Numbered from the stretch's first letter, positions 46,401-59,443 are shown. The stretch is DNA of 64,000 bases from Rhynchonema sp. JSB1_4 (GCA_030248065.1 JASAMV010001912.1:1-64000); one strand, 5' to 3'. Notes: generated by a model from the sequence alone, not told the origin. Numbers and translations: made by a program.

Positions 46401-49284
46401 AGAGAAATCACCGCTAATTATTAACAACCAGTTGCATGGTGAAAGTGAGCATGCGGGTACCAACTGGACCACAATTCGGGGGGGGGGGTAGATATTTGGC
46501 TGACAGTTGCTATATTTTATGATCTATATTTTGATGTGGACATTCACAGACAGGAATCTGACAAAAATAATATCGACAAACCGGATCAGCGAAAAAAAAT
46601 CCAATCCAGCTCAAAACATCAAAGTCCGTTTAGCGAAATACCGATCTGCCAAGCAACAGGTATGTACAAATTTGACCAGGTACGAGTCACAAGCTTGTTA
46701 GTGATGGCTGTTCATGCATGAAAAACAGAGCAAATATTGGACTAAGGAAAGTGCAAAGTAGATTGATATGAGCCGAAAGGGAAGGAAAGAATAAGAATAG
46801 GCGCAAAAAAGGCCATCACCGCCCCTCCAAAGTAAACAAAGAGCGATTTTATGCTTTTTTGCCATTCGTTTGGTTTCGTTTCCTTCAGAGCGAAGCCCTG
46901 GTGAGGAGGGAAGAATATAAAAATTCAGACACGAATAACTTCTTGACCGAAATTTCGAATGGGTGGCAAATTTTGTGAATTACCATAAAACGACCACAAC
47001 AACATCAAAACAATATTCGAATTAGCGCTGTGACAATATCCAAGAAATTATGCAAATTGAGATTATACATGGAGTGAGAAATAAGCGCATTTCGCTTGTG
47101 ATGGGTGTGTGGTTTATTGTGATTTGATTGGATTAATGGCAGTATATGTATGTTTATGCGCGTCTGTTGCCTTGGTTGTAAACACAGTTGTGTTGCCAAA
47201 TAACCGCATATTAAACTGAATTGAAATAATTGCGCCAAGCGAAACCAAACACAACACCATAAGCCATCTTTAAATGAAACATCATCAAAACTCACCAGGT
47301 GGTACATTGCATATTATTGATGACAAATTCTGTCAAGCGCAATCAACCGATTAATTGTATGTGTGTGTTTATCCTTGTGTCGGATCAGATCAAAGCCCGA
47401 TCAAACTTGGCGTCATACGCACGAATCGCGTCAACATCATGTTTTGTCAACAACACGGGGGGTGTCAGTGACCGACGGGTGTGGGGGTGGGTCACTTTGA
47501 ACGTTGCGAAATTGCTGTCACGCTTATTTGTTACGTGCGGTTGAAGGTATGGTACATAATACCACGGACAGACCACAATACTTCGTGAGCCGCTTGCAAA
47601 GTCAGCGGATAGAAACACCGAAGATCAATATATAGTCTGCTGCGGAACAAATCACCTAGTGATTGAAGGGCACCATCTTTGTTGCGCGGAAGAGACGCGC
47701 AAAGTTGGGGAGGAGAGAAGATCGAGTTTTCTGGGATGCGATTGTGTACTTTGTCGTGTTTAGACAAGATTGGGGCGGTCATCTACTAGCGCGCATGCGG
47801 CACTAGATTGCGCATTTCGACTGCAACGATGGACACATCGTCCGGCATGAAATTTGGTGATCGGTTAGGACCGGTCCTGCGACTTGGTTATGTGACGTCA
47901 TGAAATTAGGACAGGTACTGTAGTACTTCGAGTCTCATGCGTGTGTAGATGACACCCGATCAATAATTTTTACGGTGGTGCGAAGTTATCGGCATCAACA
48001 CAGCCTTCGCAAAAACTCACGAGACCAACACCGATCCGATCCAGTACCCAAGTTTGATGCGAACAAAAGTGTGCATGCTCACTTTTGGTCAAATTGCAGT
48101 CAAAGTGCGCTCCGCTGGTGGCCGAGATTTGTGGATGACAAATTGATCCCGAGCTCGATTCAAACTTTTCGCTCATTAATCAAACAACAGGGCCAGATTC
48201 CAGGCATGCATGTTTGTTCCCAAGATGCTGTTGTTGGTTTGGTTGAAAAGAAAACGGTCACACTTGCATGTTTACTATTGTGTGATTTTGACGACATGGA
48301 TACTGTGTATATGTTTACTACATTACTTGTTGCAAAATGGGTATAGGTACCGAGTGCATTACCAATTGTGTTTGATGGATGCGATGCAAAATCCAATGTA
48401 TGTATGTACAGTATATACCGAACAATTTGGGACCAGAGCAACACACCATTCAAATGACCACTACTGCCTGCACTGAAACGGAGTGAAAGAAGCGTGCGCA
48501 AATCTTAAATTGAGGCATGTATTACGTTAGGTATACGCACTCACGTACAAAGTGCATGTGCATGAAAACAACAAAACAGCAAGCTCGGCACGTCGCAGTA
48601 GGCAAGTTTACGACAAAGACAGTGTCAGTTGACAAATTTCTGGCTGTAAATCTTGCTGAAGAAGAGGGTGAAACTAAGAAACTACATATCCGAGTATATC
48701 ACAGACAAAACTCGAACTCAAGCAAACCGCCTTGGAATGGCACATGGATACACTCAGGCGTGTGCGTGTGAATCGTAAAAAAGTGTCACTGTATCAGGTT
48801 ACAATTATCCACACCAGGATTAAGGTTGTATCCACATACTGTTTGCAGATTTGGATCAGAAAAAAAACCTGCAAAAAAGCCAAGCGCGCACATATTACCC
48901 AAAAAGTGGTGCGGGTTCTTTCGACTTCTTCGGTACAGCAAGAAATTGAAACATCCTACATATGTATCTCACTTGTTGCACCCAAAAACATCCATGCTTT
49001 GCAGTTAACGAGGTGCCACGCCAGCAGGCATGTTGCAATAAAACAACGATCAGATTAGATCACGCGGTGTTTTTCTATGCTGCCGCAAAGCAAAGGCCAC
49101 ACCAAACTGATGCTTATCACCTGCATCGATGTGTACACAATAATGGGTACTGCACTACGAATTGAACCTGTGGGCGTCACTGGACACTCTCGGTACTCGA
49201 ACAATATTGAAACATTACGATAAGCGTGGGAAATCCCAGACGGCTATACGTTAAAACACTGAACATCACGCGGTGATGTGTAAT
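43460..49284. other. Intergenic region, no gene recognised
   Basis: Short open frames occur but none shows family motifs or a consistent exon chain. Repeats seen: pogo-like end at 45690, a G-rich run at 46480-46489, and a GTGATCGG-type MITE at about 47850-48055. Confidence 0.45.
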
Positions 49285-49286
49285 GG

Positions 49287-50376
49287 CCCAACTATACTTC
49301 GTTCTCTGACGCAACAAGAACAAGAAATTCGTGTTCTTGCTTCAACCTGTTTCGTAGTCCTTTTCTTCCTAACGCAACGGAACAGCCAAAAAAGTTAAAC
49401 GCGTTCTGGCGAACACACGAACACCCAAATCCTGTTCTCAAGAGAACAAATAACAGAGTTGAAATTTTTCAACTTTGTGATTGTTCTTTGGTCATTTTCT
49501 CTGTCGTCAAGCGCAATTAAGTGCTGTTTGTGACATTTGTTGATGGTACTTGAGTGATTGAAGTGGAAAAAGAAAGAAAAAATTAAAAAAGTTCAGAAAA
49601 TGACAAATATGTACTGACCCCAGGGCGGTCTCGAACCAGTCAGTGGCGGACCAGTGTGTTTGGGCTGGCGAGTCAACGCACTTCCACCAACACACCTCGT
49701 TGTGAAGCGCGCTAATCCTTTAAGACCACCGAGTGCTGCTAATGCGGTGCTGATACGTTATGCTGTGCGTTATGCGCATTGTGTGTGTGTGTTGTTGTGC
49801 ACTGTATAATGTGTGGCGGGCGGATAACGTATTATGTTCCTCACAGCAAGTTGACAACCCGATGCTCCATCAGATGGTGGAGGCATAACACACCAAATGT
49901 TCCGAACTTTTTGGACAAATACGTTCTTTGTTTATCACAGTGTTTCATTTTGCACGATCAAATGAAAGTCGATAAATCGTTGCTTTTTGAGCCGCCCTAA
50001 GTCTCAGCCCCGTCCCAACCAAAAGACCGTCATTCCCCCAAGTCTATTATCAGTGACGGTCTCCACACACATTATTATTTTTTTGCTGTTTTTTTAACGG
50101 TACTTTTGGTCGCCACACGTTTCAGATAAGCGCACACGCTCCCTAAATTTCTGGGGCAGCTGGGGGCTTCATGAAAATTTGAATTTTTCTCTTTCATAGC
50201 GTTTGTTTCGTCCCGGAACATGGAAGAACAATAGTTCCCTCGTGAAACAACGCAACAAGCGGCAACAGTTGAGAACAAAGAACAAGCCGCAACTCAGTTC
50301 TAGCTTGTTCTTGTTCCATCAAGTTCTTGATGTTCTTTTGTTCTTTGTTGCGTCAGAGAACGAAGTATAGTTGGGC
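49287..50376. mobile_element. TIR element with CCCAACTATACTTCGTTCTC ends, copy 1
   Basis: The inverted ends CCCAACTATACTTCGTTCTC continue for about 40 bp (TGACGCAACAAGAACAAGAA). About 1.09 kb, no transposase. It carries a tRNA-like sequence in the middle. It abuts the second copy in the same orientation with at most one base between. Confidence 0.82.
49622..49692 (-). ncRNA. tRNA-like sequence in TIR element copy 1
   Basis: On minus, TGGTGGAAGTGCGTTGACTC serves as A-box and D-arm, and CTGGTTCGAGACCG as a clear B-box. A run of T follows downstream. The internal length and CAGTGGCGG segment resemble a class II (Leu/Ser-type) tRNA, but I did not obtain a clean fold. Confidence 0.5.
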
Positions 50377-50377
50377 C

Positions 50378-51520
50378 GCCCAACTATACTTCGTTCTCTG
50401 ACGCAACAAGAACAAGAAATTCGTGTTCTTGCTTCAACCTGTTTCGTAGTGTCTTTATACTTGTCTGAGAACACGCAACGTGAAACAGCCAAAAAAGTAT
50501 AAACGCGTTCGTGGCGAAACACGACGAAACACCCAAATCCTGTTCTCAAGAGAACAAATAACAGAGTTGAAATTTTTCAACTTTGTGATTGTTCTTTGGT
50601 CATTTTCTCTGTCGTCAAGCGCAATTCAGTGCAGTTTGTGACATTTGTTGATGGTACTTGAGTGATTGAAGTGGAAAAAGAAAGAAAAAATTAAAAAAGT
50701 TTAGAAAATGACAAATATGTACTGACCCCAGGGCGGTCTCGAACCAGTCAGTGGCGGACCAGTGTGTTTGGGCTGGCGAGTCAACGCACTTCCACCATAA
50801 CACTGGACCGTCGTTGTGAAGCGCGCTAATCCTTTATAAGAACCAACCGAGTGCTGCTAATGCGGTGCTGATAACGTTATGCTGTGCGTTATGCGCATTG
50901 TGTGTGTGTGTGTGTTGTGCACTGTATAATGTGTGGCGGGCGGATAACGTATTATGTTGCCTGACACAGCAAGTTGACAACCCGATCGCGTCCATCAGAT
51001 GGTGGAGGCATAACACACCAAATGTTGCCGAACTTTTTGGACAAATACGTTCTTTGTTTATCAAACAGTGTTTCAGTTTGCAAGATCAAATGAAAGTCGA
51101 TAAATCGTTGCTTTTTGAGCCACCCTAGGTCTCATGCCCCGTCCCTAACTTAAAGGAGCCGTCATTGATCCCAACCAAGTGCTGATTATCAGTGAACGGT
51201 GCTCCACACACATTATTATTTTTTTGCTGTTTTTTAACGGTACTTTTGGTCGCCACACGTTTCAGATAAGCGTGCAGCAGCGCTCCCTAAATTTCTGGGG
51301 CAGCTGGGGGCTTCATGAAAATTTGAATTTTTCTCTTTCATAGCGTTTGTTTCGTCCCGGAACATGGAAGAACAATAGTTCCCTCGTGAAACAACGCAAC
51401 AAGCGGCAACAGTTGAGAACAAAGAACAAGCCGCAACTCAGTTCTAGCTTGTTCTTGTTCCATCAAGTTCTTGATGTTCTTTTGTTCTTTGTTGCGTCAG
51501 AGAACGAAGTATAGTTGGGC
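50378..51520. mobile_element. TIR element with CCCAACTATACTTCGTTCTC ends, copy 2
   Basis: About 1.14 kb, same orientation and nearly the same sequence as 49287-50376, with small insertions that look less decayed (for example TTATAAGAACCAACC). It also contains the tRNA-like segment. The two copies form a direct tandem. Confidence 0.82.
50729..50800 (-). ncRNA. tRNA-like sequence in TIR element copy 2
   Basis: Same A-box and B-box as in copy 1. The upstream part is more complete (GGTCCAGTGTTATGGTGG). Confidence 0.5.
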
Positions 51521-51531
51521 CTTTATACTTA

Positions 51532-51830
51532 GGGCTCCACTAGATAGACCCGAAACCCGAAACCCGAAACATACATTTTTTCTATGTCCATGTTTCGGGT
51601 TTCGGGTTTTGAAAAAAACCGAAACCCGAAACACGAAGCATGATAATCGCAAATGCTTCGACTGACTGTATAAATTGTGCACGTCAGCTACAAGTGGCAA
51701 GACCAAAACATTTTCGATTATCATGCTTTGTGTTTCGGGTTTCGGGGTTTTTTTTTCAAAACCCGAAGCCCGAAACATGGACATTGGAAAAAATTTATGT
51801 TTCGGGTTTCGGGTCTATCTGGTGGAGCCC
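51532..51830. mobile_element. MITE with GGGCTCCAC ends and CCCGAAA repeats
   Basis: The ends GGGCTCCACTAGATAGACCC and GGGCTCCACCAGATAGACCC (reverse) are flanked by TA. The interior consists mainly of CCCGAAA units in inverted orientation on either side of a unique centre. It starts 11 bases after the tandem TIR pair. Confidence 0.8.
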
Positions 51831-51832
51831 TA

Positions 51833-54090
51833 AAGAGAAAATTTCGGATGTTTGGATGATCTCTGCCAGACAGATTGCACAACTGATGATAAAACGACTT
51901 TTTCTGTAAGTCGCGTGCGGCGTCAACGATCTGCGTCAACCACACTACAATAAGTGCAATTTTAGTCAAGTTACATTGGCACGGTGCACATTCAAGGACT
52001 TTATGTTCGCAAAAAACACCTGTACCTACATACATACATAATACAACGCTGTTTTAAAGGGATCAGGCGACATTTTTACCCGCCCATGAAGGCGGCGCGC
52101 GCAACAGTGCACACTTAAATTTATTTTTTACCACCGCTGTTGATCGTCAAATTCTGTCGCTTGGTCCCACATGAATCGTTCAATGAGAAGCCAAGGCTGA
52201 ACTACGTTATATTTATTTGAATTAATTTTGGCTTTTATACTCATCGGTTTTTTTCATTTTTCGGTGTCGTACTGAGTATTACAGCGGGGTAATGATGTAA
52301 ATAAACTTGGACAGTTTGAGCGAGCACAAGCAAAACACGTGTTACAGAGCAACAAGCGCACACAACAACTTGGGTGGGTGACCTCGAAAGCAAACTTAGC
52401 GATCGAATGGTGCAAATAACATTATGGGATCGAAATGTGACAGAACCGGAACTTTCATGGGAACATCGTGTGCTAAAATCGCAAGAATTTCGCCTGAATC
52501 TCACGAAAAATCAATCGATCATCCAGCGCGACAAACTTCTGACACGAATCGTTATTTACGCCGATGGAGTAAAAGTTATGCGAAACTTATAAATCAAAGC
52601 ATTTTACTAATTTTATCGCCCAGATTGCGAAAAGTGATAAACCAACACCCACACTGTGGAAATGGGAGATGCAGTAACATGAAATTCGCATTAATGAAAG
52701 CATCAGATCAGAGAACCTTCATGATCAAAAATATACGGGACGCACGTGCTTGTTGACATTTTCTTGCAGCAAAAACCTGCAGGAAGTGACACCACACCAC
52801 AGAAAATCTAAATCTGGAACAAAGGAACAAAAAAGTAGACGTGGCACTCAGTTGCTGACACTGTGGCTGCGAAATAAGGACTGAGTTTAAAAAAATTAAA
52901 TGTAGATACAAAAAACAGGTTTCATGGCCTGTAGATTATGAGCGGAGTGAGTGCTGATAATGGTGTGTCTAAAACCTCACATACATAACATGATAGGTGG
53001 AATTTTGTAGAATTTATTATTTTTGGGGACAACACAATTTTTGGTGATCATGCGGTCCTGGTATATAATGGTTTGGATATGAAAATTCTACACACAAGTC
53101 GGATTGTGAAAACAACACGCGTTTGTCACGTCACAGAAATGTATATAAAATTAAATTTCTGGCAAAACGCTTATTTGACGAGAGAGAATGAGTGATCAAC
53201 ACAGATTCCTGCTGTTTTAACGGTGTTGTTCGATTAGAAAGTGCGTATCGGGTGGCCTTGTTATTCAGTTGCTTTTATCACGACCGATGAAAACAAGTGA
53301 GGTCATTGATTTCGCCACTATATTACATTGGTAATAAATAAATGAACGTTTTTTGGTTTATCATGATGATCAAATAGAATACACCGCATTCGAAACAAAA
53401 CGATGGACAGGAGGCTCTCTCCGTAACAGGTGATTGAAGGAATGTCATAAAAGGAATTGATTTGTTTTTAAACGAAAATGCGCGCCAGATTTGACTATTA
53501 CCCATCATGGACTCAAAAAAATCTGACCATTGGCGCTTTACGGTCACCGCGCCGCACCAAAGTGACCTGACGGATATGGATTTCAGTATACAATCACAGA
53601 CAATAAGCGAATTACTCCATTAACCCTGCGCTCGTGTGTTGTTGTCAATGCGCTTCAAGCATCAGTTCAGTGCACACAAGATATCCATATCAAACGTCAT
53701 GATACAACACTTCCGGTAGGTGGCAGATAATGCCGAAAGTGTAATATTTATGGTGTAATGACATTGTATATGTGATTAGCTGAATTACTGAAGGTTATGG
53801 TTTGATATCATCGTGACACGTCATATTCGGCGATTACAATATCTGATGTTACAACAACGCCGAAAATGACAGCCAATCAGAGGGTATTTATAATGTACGT
53901 ATAGCAGATTTTCAGCGTTGTGTGAGTATTTGTTGGGAAACGATTTTATTGTCGGGAGATTTGACACGCTAACATATCACGGAAAGCGCACGGTGACTCA
54001 CAAAAGTCACAGCTCAAAGCAAATCAGGCTTGTGCGCAGATCACAGGAGCGAGAGACGCCCCAAAGATGGCAAAAAGAGCCAGACGGTTT
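51833..54090. other. Intergenic region, nothing recognised
   Basis: AT-rich, without motifs I can name. Confidence 0.45.
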
Positions 54091-54095
54091 TATGG

Positions 54096-54232
54096 CCTAA
54101 CTATACTTCGTTCTCTCAGAGAACAAAGAACAAATTCTCGCGCGCTGATTGGCTGTTGAACATACAGTACATGGACCAATCAGCGCGCGAGAATTTGTTC
54201 TTTGTTCTCTGAGAGAACGAAGTATAGTTAAG
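54096..54232. mobile_element. Short hairpin MITE related to the CCCAACTATACTTCG family
   Basis: The ends CTAACTATACTTCGTTCTCT are followed by AGAGAACAAAGAACAAATTC and TCGCGCGCTGATTGG, with exact complements at right. About 60-bp arms around a loop ACATACAGTACATG. Its ends match the larger elements at 49287 and 50378. Confidence 0.78.
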
Positions 54233-54569
54233 GTGCGCGTATACTCGTTCCGAGGAACGCAAAACGTTCTGCGCAATGCAGTTCCGTGACGGAACGAAAG
54301 AACAGCGGAAACGCATTCTCGCTATTCCTTCTGTTCTTTCGTTCCTTCAGCATTTCCGCTGTTCCTTGCCTGTTCCTCGAGAAATCAATGTCAGAGAAAA
54401 TAAATAGAAGATCATCCCCGCCCGGATTTTTTGGGCTTGGTGATATGTGTTTTGCTGAGCACTTTCTGTGTCGCAATATCAACCAAAAAAAGTTAAAAAA
54501 ATTGTGCTCAACATGACAAACATTGAAACTGTTCAAGATCTCCTTTTGTGCGACGGCAGCACACATTTA

Positions 54570-55195
54570 GGGGGCCGGCATTTGTCAACGCAGAATAAAG
54601 CAGAAAATACCATCAGAATGCGTCGACAATGGTTGTGGACTCTCTCGAAATTCCCTTGTTTTCCCGACAAATTTCCAGCCAGATTTGAACAAAATAATCG
54701 AGTAAAAATTTTTATGTGGACCAATCGAATTGAAGCTGATTATCGGCTGTCACCTTGCTGCCACATCACATCACAACACACACACGTTATGACGTCAATG
54801 CAGCAGGCAGCACACACACACAAGCACACAACACCACAGCGCAGCACAGCAACAACCAACGCTCACTCAGACTGCTTGTGTTTATGTAAAGCAATAAGCA
54901 GCGAGCTCACACGACGGGATGGGCTAATGGTCTATGGGCCTTTGTCGCACTGCGCACGCAGAAGTTCAAATCTCGACTGGTCACATGATGAGTACTTTTT
55001 GCTGGTTTTCCTTATTTTTTCTATGTAAACTGACACCGTGATTTCAAAAATGGTGAATAGATGTCACCAAAAGAACAGAACTATTGAATTCACGCACTCA
55101 AAACGCTTGATGTGATGCACCACAATGCAGCCAGTTCACGGCTTCGTTGTGTAATCTGTGTAAATAACGCAAATTGTAAGTAAGTCAGAAATGCC
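54570..55195 (+). mobile_element. tRNA-like cassette, copy 2
   Basis: Collinear with 10690-11335 over about 600 bp, including ACTGCTTGTGTTTATGTAAA, ACTTTTTGCTGGTTTTC, GACACCGTGATT, GAATTCACGCAC and TGTGTAAATAACGCAAATTG. It is inside an element with unrelated terminal repeats. Confidence 0.65.
54918..54990 (+). ncRNA. tRNA-like sequence in cassette 2
   Basis: Contains ATGGGCTAATGGTC at the A-box position and AGAAGTTCAAATCTCGACT at the B-box position. It is degenerate and follows a GTTTATGTAAAGC element. Confidence 0.4.
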
Positions 55196-55649
55196 AGGGG
55201 CACTTTTTGAAGTCAAAATTAGGTTATTTGAACGACAAAGGTTTGCTCACAACTGTTTCATTTACCACGGACATGGAAGACCGCCAAGTTAGTCGTCCTG
55301 AGAAAGATCTGGAATGCTTTTTGTTGTTTCTCGACGAAAAAAAAACGCTTATTTCACATCGCGGTGTCAAAAAAATAAAAGTTTTGGCCTCTCCGAACTC
55401 CAGTGATGCTCATTTCAATTGAACAACCTCGAGGAACAGCACAAAAAGTCAAAATGTTTTGACTTCGTTCTTTCTGTTCCGCGGAACGTTTTTTTGTTCC
55501 TTCTCGATTGCGTCAGATCGTTCCGTGTGACGTGCGTATACTCGTTTCCGCTGTTCCTCGGGTGAAGTATACGCGGGTCACCGGAAATAATCGTTCCTTC
55601 ACTGTTCTTTCTGTTCCGCGGAATGAGTATACGCGCACCTTTAGACCCT

Positions 55650-57700
55650 TACATCAATATGCACATTGATGTTACTGTGCTCGGTTGCTCACAAATTGAA
55701 AGCAAACAAACAATATTATAACCAACACACACTATTGCACATTAGTGCACAACAGTGTGTGCGATAAATATCACCGACATATACGCACATAACACAAACC
55801 AAAAGCGCATGAACAAACACCAGACAACGCGAAAGAAAGAAAGGCGGATTTATGAAATTATCATAAAAAGCCAAAGTCAAAGTCAACGTTGTGTATTTTA
55901 GTAGTAAAATGGGGCTAAGTCAAATGCATACATTGTTAAAACACGCAGAGATAAGACAAGCATGGGTGAGAAAAAGTACATGTCCTCATAGAACACTGAT
56001 GCCAGCCTGTGGAGAGGTGGGGTAACGCTTCTACGGCGCCTGGAGTTGATTTTTTGGAAAGTCAGGGTCTGTGTATACAACCACTTGATGGAATAAGCAA
56101 AAATGCGAGCACTGCATTCATCGGCTACTTCAATTGTCGTTGACGCAAATCGTCGAAGTTCATGCAAACGCGCAGCAGCGCATGTCCTATCCGAAATCGA
56201 CTGCATCGACCTCATTAGCACTGCGCCTGTGTGTTTGTCCGAAATTCAAATGATTTGAGTGGACGACATTAGAATAAGCCCATTTATGTCCACATCAGCA
56301 GTAGTACGCGAAATGTAGCGCATGAATCAAAGACAACACGTGCATACGAAACATTGACTTCCTCATTTTATCGCCCAATCAAATCTGTTCGACCGGCTGG
56401 CTGGCTGCGATGGTCGAGTGAAAAAAAAATGCGCGCCGCGCTTCAACCTGACAAATTGCATTGACCTTGGTCGTGCAATCATTGACACTAACATCACACA
56501 CACACAAACTGTATGATACAGTCAAACCTCTTTATAGTGGAACCCGTTGCAGTAACTAACGGTTTCATCCACAATTTGCGTTGACCTTATGTATAAATTC
56601 TGCTGTTCGGAACGAATTTTCATGAAGGTAACCAAAAACACCGGCCCTCCTACCACCCCACCACGAAAGGCTGACCTGCACATACATACCAGCTACATAC
56701 ACTACCATCGGGGAATGAAAAAAACGGCAAAACATCATTGTCGAAAACCGACACAATCCACATAAACTCAAAGGAACTGTGATAAAAAAAAGTCCGCTCT
56801 TCAATTTTCATAAGCGATAAAATTTGTCACCGCAAGTGCGCGGGGCCTCAGAACTTGTAACGTACAGACTGTTTCTTTGCAATATAGTAAAGTTTTGGTT
56901 GGTGAAATATTCCAACAAGATTTGAAAACGCGCGGTTGGGTTTTGTTTTTGACTAGCAAAGGCCAATCTCAAAAGGCCAATTTATGGTGAGTGACAAACA
57001 TGACTGACGCTACAGCAGCAGCCAAAGGCGCTCCATTCACAAACGCCAAACGCCATTGAAACGAGTGGATGTTTGTCTCTGTTTTTGACCAACGCTGTTT
57101 CTGGCGTTGTCTGGTGGTGAGAATGAAAGGATACCGCCCATCAAGATTATGGGATTCCGAATTCACAAAACATTGACAAGAGCGGTTCAAGATCCTCTAT
57201 CTCTATCATGGTCAAGGACAGGATCCGGAACCCCTTGGTGTTGACAAGGCTGAGCTCATGATGCTCTAAGTGGCGGGGCATCGGATCTGATGATGCCATC
57301 CGTAACGACCCCCTTGGGTCTCGTTCGACTTGGCCTGCACATCACTCGGAATTTACGAATTACTCTTTTCTTGTTACTCTTTCCTTCCTTTCCTTTCCTT
57401 GCTTTTCTTTCATTGCACACTTTCTGGGGGATGCAAGTTTTAGGGCACGGGAACGAGCGAGCGCGTACTCGGGCAAAAAGCAGCGAGTCGACGCTTTCTA
57501 TGTTGAATTCTTTATAGTAAATCAGTTTCCACACAACGATAACAGACGGCAACACACAATCCAGAATGTCACAAAATTTTACGAATCGAAACAATTACAC
57601 AAAAGGGGCCAATTCTAATGTCGTTGACGCAAGTCGCACATAGTCGTAGTGGACGCAAATGGCCGCAAGAAATGTGGACGGCAGGCGTCAACTACGATTA
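55650..57700. other. Intergenic region, nothing recognised
   Basis: Contains one pogo-like end (CAAACCTCTTTATAGTGGAA at 56524) and otherwise unremarkable sequence. Confidence 0.45.
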
Positions 57701-57701
57701 C

Positions 57702-57927
57702 GGGTGGAATTTTCGAAACGGTGTAAAGGTCAGTTGGGCGTAAAGGTCGGTGTAAAGTTCGGTCGAAAGCTCGGTCGGCGTAGCTCGGTGTAAACGTGAA
57801 ACATTGCCTGTTGTTAACGTGGAATGTTTCAAGTTTACACCGAGGTCTGTCACACTGAGCTGTCGACCGAGCTTTCCACCGACCTTTACACCCAACTGAC
57901 CTTTGCACCGTTTCGAAAATATCACCC
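57702..57927. mobile_element. MITE, GGTGTAAAGGTCAGTTGGG family, copy 2
   Basis: This 226-bp element is nearly identical to the reverse complement of 6669-6893. It is flanked by TAC on both sides (57699-57701, 57928-57930), a possible 3-bp target duplication. Confidence 0.78.
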
Positions 57928-58011
57928 TACATTATCATGTACGATTCGCGTCAACGGCATTAGAACAAGCCAAAAAAAGACAAAAAGGAAAACCAAACGC
58001 ACTTCGTTTAC

Positions 58012-58209
58012 TCGATCGCGCGATCGAGGGCGGAGCGTAGAATCGCCGATTCGGCGTCGGCGTGTTGTTCGCTGATTGGCTGATTCGCGTGCTGTGATTG
58101 GCTGACGGGTTCAACAGTCGGCGCACGTGCGCGTAGATGTCGCGTTGCGCGTCAATGGCCGACGGAGGACGCGACGGTGTCGGTGAGCCGAGCAGACTGT
58201 GCACATTGT
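58012..58209 (-). CDS. Unassigned exon, Ser/Pro/Asn-rich
   Basis: The acceptor is TACCATTGCAG|ACAATG and the donor GATCGA|GTAAAC; entry takes two bases and exit is phase 1. It encodes NVHSLLGSPTPSRPPSAIDA, QRDIYAHVRRLLNPSANHST and NRRFYAPPSIARS. GC-rich and open only in this frame over its length. Phases match the exon at 60798-61088, so the two could be neighbours in one minus-strand gene, possibly 5' exons of TANC. No family recognised. Confidence 0.5.
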
Positions 58210-58956
58210 CTGCAATGGTAAATTGGTTTGGAATCGTGTGTCAAGGCCCTTGGTGATTTGATGATTTAGCCCACTAGTTTGTATGTGCACCTTATACGTG
58301 CCGAAGCCCATATATCAACTTTTGGTGGCGGCGAAATATAAAGCTTTCTCTGTTTTTGCTTCAGCCGTGTTGTGTGATTGCTAGTTGGCGCACAAACTGC
58401 AGCCTATATATCTGTGCAAAATGTTGGTCGTTTCTCCTAGTTATACATACGGGAACGCTTTCACGCTGGTCAAAATTTTACCTAATTACCCCAGGTATAT
58501 ATATAGTTCCAAAAGAACGATAAATTTCGCTTACTTTCTGTTACCTCAAGCATTATTACTCTAAATCAGCGAGCAGCACTCTGAAAACCACTTGGGCACG
58601 TGCAACTGAAGAGAACATTTTCTATGAGTAACATTATTCGCGTTTAAATACAAGTTAAGTTAACTTATACGGTATATCTTCCCACAAAAATTGCACCTCT
58701 TCTGTAAACAAAGATACGCACGTATAAGTTTTGAACCAGCACAATGCGGCACCAAGAAACCGATTTTGCATAACAAAAGAATGACTGAAAGCCTGCCCAA
58801 AAGTTGTACTAGGCCTGCCCTTGGAACTGTTATTGTACAGTACATGGATCAGGCGCGTGAGTAAATTTAGCATAAAGAATCAAAACGAATAAAAATAGGA
58901 AGCTTCTGAAAGCGTTTTGGCATCAGACTCGGCAGAATTGTTTTGTTTGTGGTGAC

Positions 58957-59435
58957 CAGGGTTGGGCAAAAAACGTTTTTTTCCAAAAAATCGTTTTTTG
59001 TTTAAAACGCCCAGATGACCAAAATATGCCCCCAAAAAATTGGAAAACGCTCATGTTGGGAAGAAAACGTGGTTGAATGAAGTAATTCTATGTGTTCTGA
59101 GGCAAAATAAACGGGTTTCAACCCTTTTCTAGCGAATTGTTAAGATCCCATATCAGACCCGCATCATGGGACCAGCTTTGGCCGGGGTCATCATTGAAAG
59201 TCAAACTGCGTATATCGACGTATCTCGACAAAGTAAAAATTGGTCGAAAATTTTTTGAAAAAAATGGGACAAAAAATTGATTTTCCTTGATGATCAGGGT
59301 ACTTTCCTTGAAAAATCAGGGAAAATCAAGGAAATTCAGGATTTAAAAAAGACGAAAAACGACCCAGGCGTTTTTTTTTTAAAAAAACGTCGTTTTTTTA
59401 AGAAAAAACGCCGTCGTTTTTTTTGCCCAACCCTG
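58957..59435. mobile_element. hAT-type MITE with 8-bp target duplication
   Basis: The ends CAGGGTTGGGCAAAAAA and TTTTTTGCCCAACCCTG are exact inverted repeats, flanked by the perfect 8-bp direct repeat GTGGTGAC (58949-58956 and 59436-59443). CAGGG ends and an 8-bp duplication define the hAT superfamily. The interior is rich in AAAACG/CGTTTT palindromes. Confidence 0.93.
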
Positions 59436-59443
59436 GTGGTGAC

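Larger units (their letters stand above)
54231..55640. mobile_element. TIR element with AGGTGCGCGTATACTC ends and tRNA-like cassette
   Basis: The ends AGGTGCGCGTATACTCGTTC and complement are flanked by TTA at 54228-54230 and 55641-55643. Inner segments repeat GAACGAAAGAACAG and its complement. The middle holds the cassette shared with 10690-11335. A TTA duplication suggests a PIF/Harbinger-type transposase acting in trans. Confidence 0.75.

Noticed and set aside
48517..49165. Plus-strand frames of 84-108 residues
   Set aside because: No motifs, and the frames end at random; probably spacer.
54468..55028. 186-residue plus-strand frame
   Set aside because: It lies wholly within the TIR element and its cassette, and crosses the tRNA-like part; no similarity to transposase seen.
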